Assembly: GCF_014201355.1 (NCBI RefSeq)
Contig: NZ_JACHEG010000002.1
Location: 620,001 to 684,000 of the forward strand
Length of the DNA stretch: 64,000 bases
Direction of reading: 5' to 3'
From: Aliirhizobium wenxiniae
Lineage (GTDB): Bacteria; Pseudomonadota; Alphaproteobacteria; Rhizobiales; Rhizobiaceae
Under the pieces are notes generated by a model, which had not been told where the DNA came from, made no database searches, and was given only the letters and a program-made list of their open reading frames with translations. Made by a program: the position numbers and the translations under genes. Positions 26,021 through 35,105 of this stretch are shown here, in pieces (positions within the stretch are counted from its first letter, which is position 1; every line of letters begins with the position of its first letter).

Positions 26021-27345
26021 TCCTCGACCGTACCGGTTAGCCCGAGCGCTGCACGTGCGGCTCGCTCACCGCTCAGGAAGGCGGCGTCGGTCCAGATATA
26101 GCCCCACTGGCCGAAGCGGCCGCAATATTCGATGCCCATCTCGTCGAGATAGGCATGCACGGTTTCGACGGCGGCTTTTCGATCAAGATCGAAGATCACG
26201 TTGCCAAAGGGCAGCATGATTGCGCTCTTGTGAATGATCTCGGCGCGCGACTGCACGATGCCGGACTTGATCAGCGCATCGATGGCCGGTTCGATCCACT
26301 CGTCCGGGCTGCCGGTCAGCGGCCGGTATTTTTCGCTGAAGTAGATTTCCGCCTGCAGAGCCCCACAGCCATCGGGAACACTTTTCTTCGACAGATTGCC
26401 ACGGTAGCTGACGCGCGCGAACGGGATATCCTCATCGTAGAAATAGGACCATTGCGGCTTGGTCTCGATCGGGCGATTGAGCCCGATATTGACGACCACG
26501 ACCTGGGTACAGGCGAGCTTAGCGGCAGCTTCGCGAACGTCATCAGGCACACCCTTGATCAGAGGAATGACGATCGGGAGAGGCAGGGACGAAATCAGCT
26601 TCTTGAAATCATGCGTCGTGCCGTCCTTGAAAGTCAGCTGTTTTTCCTTCGTGTCGATTGCCGCGATCTCGTGGTCGCAGAGCACTTCGGCCTTATCGTA
26701 AAAGCCGCTTATGAAGGATTCGAAACCGCCTTCCGTCGGATAACGGAACTCATTGACGTAAAAAACGTCAAGCGGCTCGTGTTCCAGCGCGCCGCGCAGC
26801 ATCTCTTCCAGATTGGGGCGATAGAGACGCGGTCCCAGCCAGTCCGTCGACATGTTGCTGGCATCCGTGGTGTGATACTTGCGGGTGTAAACCGCCGGGA
26901 AGGTTTCGGCGAAGGTCTTGCCGAAAGCGGCCAGCAGCCAGTCTTCGTAATTGGTGATCTTCGGGTTTTCGATCTGGCGCGCCTCAATGAAATCCTTGAT
27001 GCAATTAACCACCAGATCGGCTGGCAAGCCGTGGAGGTTGACCTGTGCCGGATGCTTGATCCAGTGCCCCTGCCAGTAGTTGTTGCAATAGACATTGCCG
27101 ACTTCGAATTTCTGGCCGGTCGACTCCGCAAACAGATCCTTCACGCGGGGATTTTTCGTGAACGAGATATGCACGCCCTCGTCGAAGACGAAGCCATCAC
27201 CATTGCCGAAGCTCGAGGTCAGGCCGCCCGGCCTGGAGCGCTTGTCGTAGATCCTGGCCCGTATGCCATTGGCAAACAGAACGTTGGCGGCGCCGAACCC
27301 GGCCATTCCGCCGCCCAAGATCGCATATCCCTGATGCTCCATCAT
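26017..27345 (-). CDS. FAD-dependent amine-oxidase-like protein (polysaccharide locus, copy 1)
   Basis: This 442-residue flavoprotein begins with the dinucleotide-binding loop AILGGGMAGFGAANVL and the second FAD motif RPGGLTSSF, typical of the protoporphyrinogen oxidase / UDP-galactopyranose mutase / amine oxidase superfamily. The C-terminal FAD-contact region is GRFGQWGYIWTDAAFLSGERAA. A sugar-nucleotide or lipid-linked sugar substrate is inferred from context. It is the last gene of the CDP-sugar cassette, 40 bases after the epimerase. Two adjacent ATGs follow AAGGGA. Its TAG stop lies in the edge of a RIME-like repeat. Confidence 0.8.
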   Translation of the reverse strand: MMEHQGYAILGGGMAGFGAANVLFANGIRARIYDKRSRPGGLTSSFGNGDGFVFDEGVHISFTKNPRVKDLFAESTGQKFEVGNVYCNNYWQGHWIKHPAQVNLHGLPADLVVNCIKDFIEARQIENPKITNYEDWLLAAFGKTFAETFPAVYTRKYHTTDASNMSTDWLGPRLYRPNLEEMLRGALEHEPLDVFYVNEFRYPTEGGFESFISGFYDKAEVLCDHEIAAIDTKEKQLTFKDGTTHDFKKLISSLPLPIVIPLIKGVPDDVREAAAKLACTQVVVVNIGLNRPIETKPQWSYFYDEDIPFARVSYRGNLSKKSVPDGCGALQAEIYFSEKYRPLTGSPDEWIEPAIDALIKSGIVQSRAEIIHKSAIMLPFGNVIFDLDRKAAVETVHAYLDEMGIEYCGRFGQWGYIWTDAAFLSGERAARAALGLTGTVEE

Positions 27346-27385
27346 CGTTCCCTTATCACCACTCGTCTCTTCTGGTCCTGGCCCT

Positions 27386-28432
27386 TCAGTTTACCCAGCG
27401 AACATCGTCCGACAGACGTCCCGCATCCATGAGGCGCTCAAGCGTGGTCAGTCGCTTTGCCGCAGCCGGAATGACTTCACGTCCCGCCTGTTTTGCACTC
27501 GTCAGACCGTCCACCAACCGCGTGATCGATTCAGACAGGGAGACAGCCGGCTGGTGGTCTGGGGCTGCCTTGGCATAGCGGGTGAAATCCACCTGATAGG
27601 AGCGCAGATCCGGCAGTGCGTCCTTGTTGATCGAAACGCGCGTGCCGGGGATCGCCTGGGCCACTGCTTCGGCAAGCTGGAAGACCTGATAATTGTTCTC
27701 GTTGCGGCCGGCATTGATCGACACGAAGCGGCCGCCGTTGTCGCTATCGCGCTTGATTGCCCATTCCATGGCTCGCGCCATGTCCTTAACATCGATCAGC
27801 GGGCGCCAGGGCGTGCCATCGCTCAGGACCTTGATCTCGCCGGTCGAAAGAGCCGTTGCGACGAAATCGTTCAACACCAGATCCAGTCTCAACCGCGGGG
27901 ACTGGCCGCATGCGGTGGCGAAGCGCAGGCAGGTGATCGCCATGTTCGGCGCTTCCAGCTGTTCCAGCGCCTGTTCGGTGGCGATCTTGGACCTTGCATA
28001 GGCTGTCAGCGGTGTCAGCGTATCGTTTTCCTTGCGCGGCCCACCCTCGGCAAAGCCGTAGACGCTGCAGCTGGAGGCAAAGACAAAGCTCTTCACACCC
28101 GCCTCGGCGGCTGCCGTGGCGATATCGACGCTGGCGCGGTAGTTGATGCCTTCCGTCTGCTTTTCGAAACGGGCACCGATCGGATCGTTGGAAAGAGCTG
28201 CGAGATGTACGACCGCATCCACGCCTTCGAGCAATTCCACCGGAAAGTCACGGACATCGCCGAAGACCTGTTTGTCGAGCACACGCTCGGGAAATTCATC
28301 AGGCAGCGTCAGGCATTGGGCGAAATAACCGGTATCGAAACCGATAAGCTCCGCGTCCGGCCAGACCGAGCGAAAATGTGCTGCCACGACCGGGCCGACA
28401 TAACCCATATTTCCGGTGATCAGGATACGCAT
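27386..28432 (-). CDS. NAD(P)-dependent sugar epimerase/reductase (extended SDR)
   Basis: This 348-residue extended SDR has the Rossmann loop GNMGYVG at the N-terminus, SSCSVYG for the catalytic Ser region and YARSK for the Tyr-x3-Lys pair. The SSCSVYG pattern lacks the Asp-Glu pair (TDEVYG type) of NDP-glucose 4,6-dehydratases, so I favour a 4-keto-sugar reductase or epimerase over a dehydratase. The start at 28432 follows AGAGGCGG; a longer frame is unsupported. It sits 13 bases after the DUF707 gene in the CDP-sugar cassette. Confidence 0.85.
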   Translation of the reverse strand: MRILITGNMGYVGPVVAAHFRSVWPDAELIGFDTGYFAQCLTLPDEFPERVLDKQVFGDVRDFPVELLEGVDAVVHLAALSNDPIGARFEKQTEGINYRASVDIATAAAEAGVKSFVFASSCSVYGFAEGGPRKENDTLTPLTAYARSKIATEQALEQLEAPNMAITCLRFATACGQSPRLRLDLVLNDFVATALSTGEIKVLSDGTPWRPLIDVKDMARAMEWAIKRDSDNGGRFVSINAGRNENNYQVFQLAEAVAQAIPGTRVSINKDALPDLRSYQVDFTRYAKAAPDHQPAVSLSESITRLVDGLTSAKQAGREVIPAAAKRLTTLERLMDAGRLSDDVRWVN

Positions 28433-28445
28433 GTACGAACCGCCT

Positions 28446-29387
28446 CTATCTTGTGGTTGTGGTTGTCGAAAGAACGGTGACGGCGGGGCTCGCCCCGACC
28501 ACCTTTTCAAGCTGCACCGGCCGGTAGCCGATCTGGGTGAGCGTGCGTATCAGCATGCCGTAACCCGCCCTTCTGGCTTCGCGCGGTTTGCGCATTGCAC
28601 TTGTGGCGCGCAGGAGATGCAGGCCGTTGCGAATATTGGCGGCGATATGGCTGACCTTGCGGCCGCCATCGGTTATGCCGCCATAGATCAGTTTCGGCTG
28701 CGGAACTCCCCGGAACGTGCTTCGGACTTCCTTCAGGTCGCCTTCAGGGTCCATGCCCAGCCTCTCGAACGTCTTGTAGACAGCGCCGGTATAGAGCGGC
28801 CTCGTATGCAGGATCGGCGAGGCATCGATGAAGGCGGCGCGATAGGCGGGCTTTGCCATCATCATGGTCCAGATATCATCCAGCCCCCAGCCGGTCGGCC
28901 AACGAGCAAGAATGGGAAGGAGCGTGCGCAAATAATCCGTGCGGATGATCGGGCACATCGGTTCGACATAATTCGAATATCGCAGCGTAAATCCCGGGCA
29001 ATGCGCCGTGACCGGATAGGAGATATGGCTCGACGGGAGGAGTGACGGTTGACCTATATCCAGGTCGTTAGACGTCATGAGGTCGAACAGGTTCGACAGG
29101 CCATTCGGCTCGAACAGCAGGTCGTCATCGGGAAACATGATGTAGTCGTAGCGGTCAAGCAGATCGGGATTGGCCCGCAGGTATCGACAGGCGCTATCCC
29201 ATTTCGTACCGGTGTCGACGGAGAGCGGAAAGTCTCCGTCATCGAGATCCGACTGCTGCTCATCGTAAGTGCTCAGCTGCAGATCCCAGTTTCGCGACGC
29301 CTTCGGCTCGACCAGCCAGTTGCGGTGCAGCGACAGGCGGCCGACGCGTGCGAATACAAGGTTGCGGACTTGGTTGGCGTCAGACAT
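28446..29387 (-). CDS. DUF707 family protein, possible glycosyltransferase-like
   Basis: This 313-residue protein begins RNLVFARVGRLSLHRNWL and continues RNWDLQLSTYDEQQ, the pattern of the DUF707 family shared by bacteria and plants. The acidic MFPDDDLLFEP motif resembles the metal-binding DxD region of GT-A glycosyltransferases, and GWGLDDIW further on looks like an acceptor-site acidic motif. A sugar transferase role is therefore likely but not demonstrated. Its ATG overlaps the methyltransferase stop by one base (TGATG), giving strong coupling. Confidence 0.75.
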   Translation of the reverse strand: MSDANQVRNLVFARVGRLSLHRNWLVEPKASRNWDLQLSTYDEQQSDLDDGDFPLSVDTGTKWDSACRYLRANPDLLDRYDYIMFPDDDLLFEPNGLSNLFDLMTSNDLDIGQPSLLPSSHISYPVTAHCPGFTLRYSNYVEPMCPIIRTDYLRTLLPILARWPTGWGLDDIWTMMMAKPAYRAAFIDASPILHTRPLYTGAVYKTFERLGMDPEGDLKEVRSTFRGVPQPKLIYGGITDGGRKVSHIAANIRNGLHLLRATSAMRKPREARRAGYGMLIRTLTQIGYRPVQLEKVVGASPAVTVLSTTTTTR

Positions 29388-30664
29388 CAGCCCACCTCGA
29401 TCTCCTGAGGATAGGGAATGGCCTTGAGGAAGGTTCCGCCCTTCTTCTTGTAATCCGCCTGCTGGGCGACGATTTCGTCGGCAAAATTCCAGGGCAGGAT
29501 GAGCAGATAATCGGTCGGCGCGGTAACCAGTTCTTCCACCGGCCGGATCGGCAAGCGGACGCCGGGCATGAACTTGCCTACCTTGTGGGTGTTGCGGTCC
29601 ACGACATAGGAGATCGTGCCGGCCGGCAGATCCGCATAGTTCAGAAGCGTCGCGCCCTTGGCAGCCGCGCCATAAGCGGCGATCGTCTTGCCTTCCTCAC
29701 GGAAGGCACCGAGCATCTTCCTCAAGTCATCACGGATGCCGGAAACGCGCAGGCCGAAATCACGGTAGCAATCGAAGCCAGTCAGGCCCATTGCATCTTC
29801 TTCCGCCTGCATCTTCTGCAGCCGTTCGGACTTGCCCTCGGTCTTCGAGACCCGCAGGCGCAGCGAGCCGCCATGGATATCGAGTTTCCTGGCATCGTTG
29901 AGATAAAGCCCGTGGCGGCCCATCAGCGGCTCGAGGGCTGCCAGCGAATAATAGAAGAAATGCTCGTGGTAGATCGTGTCGAAGGCGCAGGTTTCGATCA
30001 GATCCTTGACGTAAGGGAACTCGAATTCGGCAATGCCGTCATCGGCCAGCAGAATGGCGAAACCTTCGACGAAATAATTGATGTCGTTGACATGGGCGAG
30101 CACGTTATTGGCCAGCATGACCGAGGCGCGCTTGCCTTCGGCAACCAGCTTCGTTGCCACGTCCTTGCCGAAGAAATCGATGACCGTCGGCACGCCGATC
30201 TCGATCGCCGCCTTGGCCGGGCCGCTGGCAGGATCGATGCCCAGCACCGGAATGCCATGCTCGACGAAATTCTTCAAAAGATAACCGTCATTGCTGGCGA
30301 TCTCGACGACAAGATTGTCGGCCCCGAGACCCCGCTCGGCGATGAGATCAAGCGCATGCTCGCGGCTATGGGCAAGAAGGGCCGGAATGAAGGACGAGAA
30401 ATACGGATAATCTTGGCCGAAAAGGATTTCCGGCGGCACATCCTCGCTGACCTGCAGGAGGCCGCATTCCTGGCAGAGCACCACTTCCAGCGGAAACAGC
30501 GGCTCCAGAACGCCGAGCTGTTCGGGTTCGAGCAGCGCGTTTGCAAGCGGCTGATTGCCGAGATCAAGGATCGTATCGAGATGATTGCCGCCGCAGGACC
30601 TGCAGGCTGTGATACGGCCGGACTTCGGCGTTGATGCTTCCACCTGAATGCTTGCGATAGTCAT
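29387..30664 (-). CDS. Zinc-motif SAM-dependent C-methyltransferase (NDP-sugar type)
   Basis: This 425-residue protein has the three-part structure of NDP-keto-sugar C-methyltransferases such as TylC3. An N-terminal zinc-binding motif (CRSCGG ... CQECG, residues ~22-67) is followed by a Rossmann SAM-binding core (VVEIASNDGYLL, then GIDPA). The characteristic FDTIYHEHFFYYSL segment comes next, then a C-terminal second Rossmann-like domain (AAYGAAAKGATLLNY). It should add a branch methyl to a keto-sugar attached to CDP. Its start overlaps the DUF4910 gene by 4 bases. Confidence 0.88.
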   Translation of the reverse strand: MTIASIQVEASTPKSGRITACRSCGGNHLDTILDLGNQPLANALLEPEQLGVLEPLFPLEVVLCQECGLLQVSEDVPPEILFGQDYPYFSSFIPALLAHSREHALDLIAERGLGADNLVVEIASNDGYLLKNFVEHGIPVLGIDPASGPAKAAIEIGVPTVIDFFGKDVATKLVAEGKRASVMLANNVLAHVNDINYFVEGFAILLADDGIAEFEFPYVKDLIETCAFDTIYHEHFFYYSLAALEPLMGRHGLYLNDARKLDIHGGSLRLRVSKTEGKSERLQKMQAEEDAMGLTGFDCYRDFGLRVSGIRDDLRKMLGAFREEGKTIAAYGAAAKGATLLNYADLPAGTISYVVDRNTHKVGKFMPGVRLPIRPVEELVTAPTDYLLILPWNFADEIVAQQADYKKKGGTFLKAIPYPQEIEVG

Positions 30665-31992
30665 GGCCGAACCTCCGTGATTAATTCAGCGTTCAAACAT
30701 AGATCTGCGGCTTTCCGTATTCTGGAAAACGGCGCCTTGGCGCGTTCCGCGATATCGAGGAGCGAGCGGTTGCCGTCGCATTGGTTCAGGACCCAGAGCA
30801 GGTCCATCTGCGAGGCACCGCCTGCTTCTTTCTGCCCGGCTATGGCGCGATAAAGCCCGCGCCGCCCGAGTTGTGGTTCGCCCCTGCCGTCGACGCGGCG
30901 ATAGTTGGCGTTCTGCTGGAGCAGCTCGAGCAGATCCACCAGCAGCCGAAAGGACTGGCCGAGCGCCTCCGATGTGACGAAGTCGCAATTGTCGAGCGAG
31001 GTGTGATATTCCGGGAAAGTGCCATGGATGGCGCGCATCAGGCAGCCGACAGGCAGGGCGATGCCCGGCGAACCGTATTGCCGCTCATCGTAACCGTAGG
31101 GCGAGAATTCGAGCATTCCATAAGCATGACCGCTATGCCGCAGCACATGCTCGGCTGCGAGATCCACCGGCGCACCGTTGACGGTCTTCTTGTAGTGGAA
31201 CGGACCACCATCGCCGATGCAGGTCAGGACCAGGCCGTGGGCGATCCGCCCGAGGTACGTCTCGTTTTCGGCCAGCCATGTGATCGCGCCGATGGTTGCC
31301 GGCAGGAAGAGGAAGCGGATGCCGAAACGCTGCCTGGGCTGCGCCAGAAAATGCCGGCCAAGTGCCGTCGCGACGACGATGCCGGACAGGTTGTCGTTGG
31401 CAAGGCTCGGATGACAGACATGGACGGAGATCAGGATCTCTTCATCGGTTTCGCCGGGGATGAAGAACTCGCCATAGGTCAGTGCACCATCGGCAAGCTC
31501 GCTGTCGATCTCGACCTCGTAAGCTTCGTCCTGCATCGTCACCCAAAGCGAATGCGGCAGGCAGAAACCCCAGTTCTCTGCGTAATAGGAGGTGCGGTAT
31601 GGGATCGCGTCCGGCTGGTCAGGCAGCGTGTGGATATGCGCCGCCAGTTCCTCGCGGGTGAAAGTGCCGCGAACCGGCACGCTGTAGCCGACAACATGCA
31701 GGTTGTTGTCAGCGAAATCGACAAGCACCCGGCCATCGAGCGTCTTGATCGTCGCTCCCCGGATATTCCATTCGCGCGGCACTTCCCAATCGAAGACAGG
31801 CGTGCCGGTCGCCACCTCGCGGATGTCGAGCGGGATATGCTGCTTCAATGCCTTGAGCGTTGCACGCACGCCGTCGCCGGTGAGGCTGCGCGGCAACGGG
31901 AATAGGGTGCGAAGCAAGGACATCATGTCGAGGGGCGGCAGGATGCCACCGTCGTCATTGCCTGCAGTCTTGAACACACCATCCAGCATCAT
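30661..31992 (-). CDS. DUF4910 / aminopeptidase-like protein with C-terminal winged helix
   Basis: This 443-residue protein matches the DUF4910 (with DUF2172 insert) group: PLPRSLTGDGVRATL at the N-terminus, SVHVCHPSLANDNLSG in the middle and EYHTSLDN later. These resemble the metal-ligand segments of M28-type peptidases (His, Asp-Asn, His). The C-terminal 80 residues look like a winged helix. In many bacteria these proteins are encoded beside cytidylyltransferase and C-methyltransferase genes, yet I know of no established function. Its ATG overlaps the epimerase stop. Confidence 0.8.
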   Translation of the reverse strand: MMLDGVFKTAGNDDGGILPPLDMMSLLRTLFPLPRSLTGDGVRATLKALKQHIPLDIREVATGTPVFDWEVPREWNIRGATIKTLDGRVLVDFADNNLHVVGYSVPVRGTFTREELAAHIHTLPDQPDAIPYRTSYYAENWGFCLPHSLWVTMQDEAYEVEIDSELADGALTYGEFFIPGETDEEILISVHVCHPSLANDNLSGIVVATALGRHFLAQPRQRFGIRFLFLPATIGAITWLAENETYLGRIAHGLVLTCIGDGGPFHYKKTVNGAPVDLAAEHVLRHSGHAYGMLEFSPYGYDERQYGSPGIALPVGCLMRAIHGTFPEYHTSLDNCDFVTSEALGQSFRLLVDLLELLQQNANYRRVDGRGEPQLGRRGLYRAIAGQKEAGGASQMDLLWVLNQCDGNRSLLDIAERAKAPFSRIRKAADLCLNAELITEVRP

Positions 31993-32549
31993 GCGGCGCT
32001 CCGTTGGAGCCAGGGCATTCTCGCCTCAAGATCCGGCCATTCCCGATCCCTTTCGGAGATTTCCGTCACAGGCTCCGGCCATTCGATCGACAGAAGCGGA
32101 TCGTCGTAACGCGCTCCGTCATAAAGTTCCGGGTAATAGGCCTCACCCATCAGGTATTCGACGATCGCGTCCTCGCTCAGCGCCTGAAACCCGTGTGCAA
32201 AACCTGCCGGAATGAACAGCATCCTTCCATCGTCGGCACCGAGCTCGACATGGAAGGTCTCTCCCAAAGTCTTCGATCCCTCGCGAAGATCGACGATCAC
32301 GTCATGGATACGTCCATGACTGCAACGGACGACCTTGGCATCGGCATGCGGCGCCCTTTGAAAATGCATGCCGCGAACGGCGCCGCGCGTTTTCGTCAGG
32401 GACGTATTTCCCTGAATGGGCGTGAACGCGACACCGGCATCATCAAAAAGCTTCGTGCACCATGTGCGGGCAAAACTGCCGCGGCTGTCGCCGTGAACCT
32501 TCAGATCGATAAGTTTCGCATCCGAGCCGCCGAGAGAGGTGAAGTTCAT
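31989..32549 (-). CDS. dTDP-4-dehydrorhamnose 3,5-epimerase-like protein (RfbC family)
   Basis: This 186-residue cupin of the RfbC family contains GDSRGSFARTW, GNTSLTKTRGAVRGMHFQ and VVRCSHGRIHDVIVDLR, matching the substrate-binding His and Lys region. Characterised members epimerise carbon 3 and/or 5 of 4-keto-6-deoxy NDP-sugars. Here the neighbouring cytidylyltransferase suggests a CDP-linked substrate. It lies 21 bases after rfbF and overlaps the DUF4910 gene. An isomerase acting on only one carbon is possible. Confidence 0.87.
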   Translation of the reverse strand: MNFTSLGGSDAKLIDLKVHGDSRGSFARTWCTKLFDDAGVAFTPIQGNTSLTKTRGAVRGMHFQRAPHADAKVVRCSHGRIHDVIVDLREGSKTLGETFHVELGADDGRMLFIPAGFAHGFQALSEDAIVEYLMGEAYYPELYDGARYDDPLLSIEWPEPVTEISERDREWPDLEARMPWLQRSAA

Positions 32550-32570
32550 GACGCCTCCTCAAGCCTGCGG

Positions 32571-33344
32571 CTACCAGACTTTCCACTCAGCCGAACGGGA
32601 TGCCCACATCTCGTTCAGCACCGTCTTGTCCCGCAGCGTATCCATCGGGTGCCAGAAGCCATGGTGACGGTAGGCCATCAACTCGCCCTGCTTGGCCAGT
32701 TCGTCCATCGGCCCCCTCTCCCACATGATCTCATCGCCCTCGATGAGATTGAGGACAGACGGGTCCAGGACGAAGAAACCGCCGCTGATCCAGGTGCCGC
32801 CATTTTCCGGCTTTTCATTGAAAGTATGGACCCGCGGATCCTGATCTTCCAGATACATAGCACCAAAACGGCCGACCGGCTGCACTGCAGTCACGGTTGC
32901 GCTTTTGCCGTGGTCATTGTGGAATTTCAGAAGCGCGGTCAGGTCTATGTCACCAACGCCATCACCATAGGTCATGAAAAACGGCTCGTTGCCGAGAAGA
33001 TGCCGAATCCGGGCAAGCCTACCGCCGGTCATCGTGTCTGCGCCCGTATCCGCCAGCGTGACGCGCCAATCTTCGCAAGGCGGGTCGAGATAGGTAACTT
33101 CCGATGTTGCAAGATCGAAAGTCACGCTCGATCCACGCATCCGGAGGTCTTCAAAGAACTTCTTGATCAGATGTCCCTTGTAACCGCAGCACACGATGAA
33201 GTCTTTCACGCCATGAGCGGCGTATATCTTCATGATGTGCCAGAGAATTGGCTGCCCGCCAATCTCAACCAAAGGCTTTGGTACAGTCGACGTCTCTTCA
33301 GAAAGTCTTGTTCCAAGACCTCCCGCCAAAATTACAGCTTTCAT
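32571..33344 (-). CDS. rfbF: Glucose-1-phosphate cytidylyltransferase
   Basis: This enzyme makes CDP-glucose from CTP and glucose-1-phosphate, the entry step of CDP-sugar synthesis. The 257-residue length equals that of Salmonella RfbF. The nucleotide-binding loop MKAVILAGGLGTRLSEET, the VEIGGQPILWHIMKIY segment and TYGDGVGDIDL are all present. I take the ATG at 33344, which places MKAVILAGG at the N-terminus; the upstream frame adds five residues. It is the first gene of a seven-gene minus-strand operon. No CDP-glucose 4,6-dehydratase (RfbG) gene was found anywhere in the window. Confidence 0.94.
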   Translation of the reverse strand: MKAVILAGGLGTRLSEETSTVPKPLVEIGGQPILWHIMKIYAAHGVKDFIVCCGYKGHLIKKFFEDLRMRGSSVTFDLATSEVTYLDPPCEDWRVTLADTGADTMTGGRLARIRHLLGNEPFFMTYGDGVGDIDLTALLKFHNDHGKSATVTAVQPVGRFGAMYLEDQDPRVHTFNEKPENGGTWISGGFFVLDPSVLNLIEGDEIMWERGPMDELAKQGELMAYRHHGFWHPMDTLRDKTVLNEMWASRSAEWKVW

Positions 33345-33665
33345 AGTAAAACACGCCATCCGCTCTGTGAGATCCGCAAATGGAACTCACATTGAAATAC
33401 TAAGGATACTCGAATGCTGGCAATTTCACGTGATGACCCAAGCAAAACATAATTTAACGGAGCGAGCAAGAGGTTTTTAATTATTGTTAAGCTTTAAATA
33501 ATAACTCGACAGTAATAAAACCGTCACCCAGACAATTGGGCTAAGTTATCCATCACTCGACGTGATATTAATGGCCATCGCGCTTACGTTGCGACTGCCT
33601 TGGCAGCCAGGCACGCATCGGACGCCAGAGCCAGAAGCCTTGCCCTTGAGCACGCCACGACGACG
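33345..33665. other. AT-rich promoter region of the CDP-sugar operon
   Basis: About 320 bases, strongly AT-rich between 33440 and 33520. It must hold the promoter for rfbF and the downstream part of the flippase transcript. Several TTAA motifs occur near 33474-33500, but none has the spacing of a full CtrA box. No gene is seen. Confidence 0.5.
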
Positions 33666-35105
33666 TTAGTGTGCGTCAAACAGCTCAAAGCGGCCACCGC
33701 CGAGCTTCAGCCTCAGGCCAAGACCCAGCAGCGTTGCGCCGTAAGCTGCCGCGCCGAAACCGGCAATCATGACCATCTCCAAGAAATCGGGGATTTCCAG
33801 ACCGGCGAACTGCATTCGCAACCAATAGACGGCAACGACCATCACTGCGCCGGCCACCGCGACCTTCCACAGATTCCGGATCTGCCGTCGGAACCCGAGA
33901 TTGAGGAGCTGCCGCAGCTGAAACACGTAGTAGCCCCCCATTACTGCGGCCATCAGCAACCTTGCGTAGATAACGCCCTCGATCGAAAAGAAATAGAAAC
34001 CGGCCGTGACAGCGATTGTGCGGAGGATGAAATCGATCAGATTTATCCGAAACAGAAGATCTGGACGATCAAGGGCAAGACTAAGAGAAGTCAGCGTCTG
34101 GAAATAAGGCACCGGCAGCATGGAGATGGACAGCATGGCCAGATAAGGGGCAGCCTCGGCCCATTTCGGCCCGAGCAGAAGATTAGTGACCAGATCCGCC
34201 GTCAGGGCGATGCCGAGCGTGGCAGGCACGCAGATCAGCATGGCGATGCGGATTGCCTTCAGAAATGCCTGGCCGACCCTTGCCCGGTCCGAACTCATCT
34301 TCGAAAATGCAGACATCAGAGGCTGCAGAGCCGGACCGATGAAGCTTTGCGTCGGTATCAACGAAACGTCATTCGCCACCGTATAGCGGCCAAGCAAAGC
34401 TTTCGGAACATATGCACCGATCATCAGCCGGTCATATTGCCAGTTCAGCGCAGACACGACCTGCGATGCGGTGAACCACCCCATGAAACCGGCAAAATCA
34501 CCAAGACGCTGAAGAGAGAGAGCCGGGCGATAGCGGGCAAAAACATAGGACATTATTGTCGTTACGCTTGCCGCGACGACGTAATTGGCGACGAGCGCCC
34601 AATAACCGCCCTCCGTATAGACGATGACGATTGCGGCGATCAGGCCGCAGACCTTACTGGTCGTCTCGGCAATAAAGGTCGGGCGGAAATCGATATTGCG
34701 GGCGAAGTAGACCATTGCCGGACTGTAGAGCCCCTTGACCACCGTGCCGATCGCCAGAATACAGACAACGGGTACCAGCTCCGGATCACCATTGATCCAA
34801 GAATATGGCCACGCGCAGCCGATTGTGAGCGCCGCAACAGCGATGCCTCGCAGAACGGCGAGCGTGAAGCCCGTATCCAGATGCTGCTTGTCTATCGTGG
34901 GAAGGCGCACGAGTGCCTGGGTAACCGGCACCTCCAATATACTGTCGATAATCAGCACCAGCGCCATGGCCAAAGCCGTGACGCCGAAATCGGCGGGCAC
35001 GAGCAGGCGCGCCAGGATGAGAAGATTGATAAAGTCGACAACGCGGCCGAACAGGCGCGAGAAGATCAGCCAGGACGCGCCTCTTAACGTGGCAAATGCA
35101 AGCAT
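33666..35105 (-). CDS. Wzx-like polysaccharide flippase (MOP superfamily)
   Basis: This integral membrane protein of 479 residues has about 12-14 predicted helices and the layout of the polysaccharide transporter branch of the MOP flippases. It begins MLAFATLRGASWLIFSRLFG and contains LARLLVPADFGVTALAMALV in the first two helices, a typical start for this family. It would move undecaprenyl-linked repeat units across the inner membrane for the polymerase candidate. The ATG at 35105 follows a GAGGG sequence; a TTG six codons upstream is less likely. It is transcribed divergently from the FAD protein gene. Confidence 0.87.
   Translation of the reverse strand: MLAFATLRGASWLIFSRLFGRVVDFINLLILARLLVPADFGVTALAMALVLIIDSILEVPVTQALVRLPTIDKQHLDTGFTLAVLRGIAVAALTIGCAWPYSWINGDPELVPVVCILAIGTVVKGLYSPAMVYFARNIDFRPTFIAETTSKVCGLIAAIVIVYTEGGYWALVANYVVAASVTTIMSYVFARYRPALSLQRLGDFAGFMGWFTASQVVSALNWQYDRLMIGAYVPKALLGRYTVANDVSLIPTQSFIGPALQPLMSAFSKMSSDRARVGQAFLKAIRIAMLICVPATLGIALTADLVTNLLLGPKWAEAAPYLAMLSISMLPVPYFQTLTSLSLALDRPDLLFRINLIDFILRTIAVTAGFYFFSIEGVIYARLLMAAVMGGYYVFQLRQLLNLGFRRQIRNLWKVAVAGAVMVVAVYWLRMQFAGLEIPDFLEMVMIAGFGAAAYGATLLGLGLRLKLGGGRFELFDAH

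Noticed and set aside
26155..27432. Long plus-strand frame opposite the FAD protein
   Set aside because: Shadow of the FAD gene; no motif of its own.
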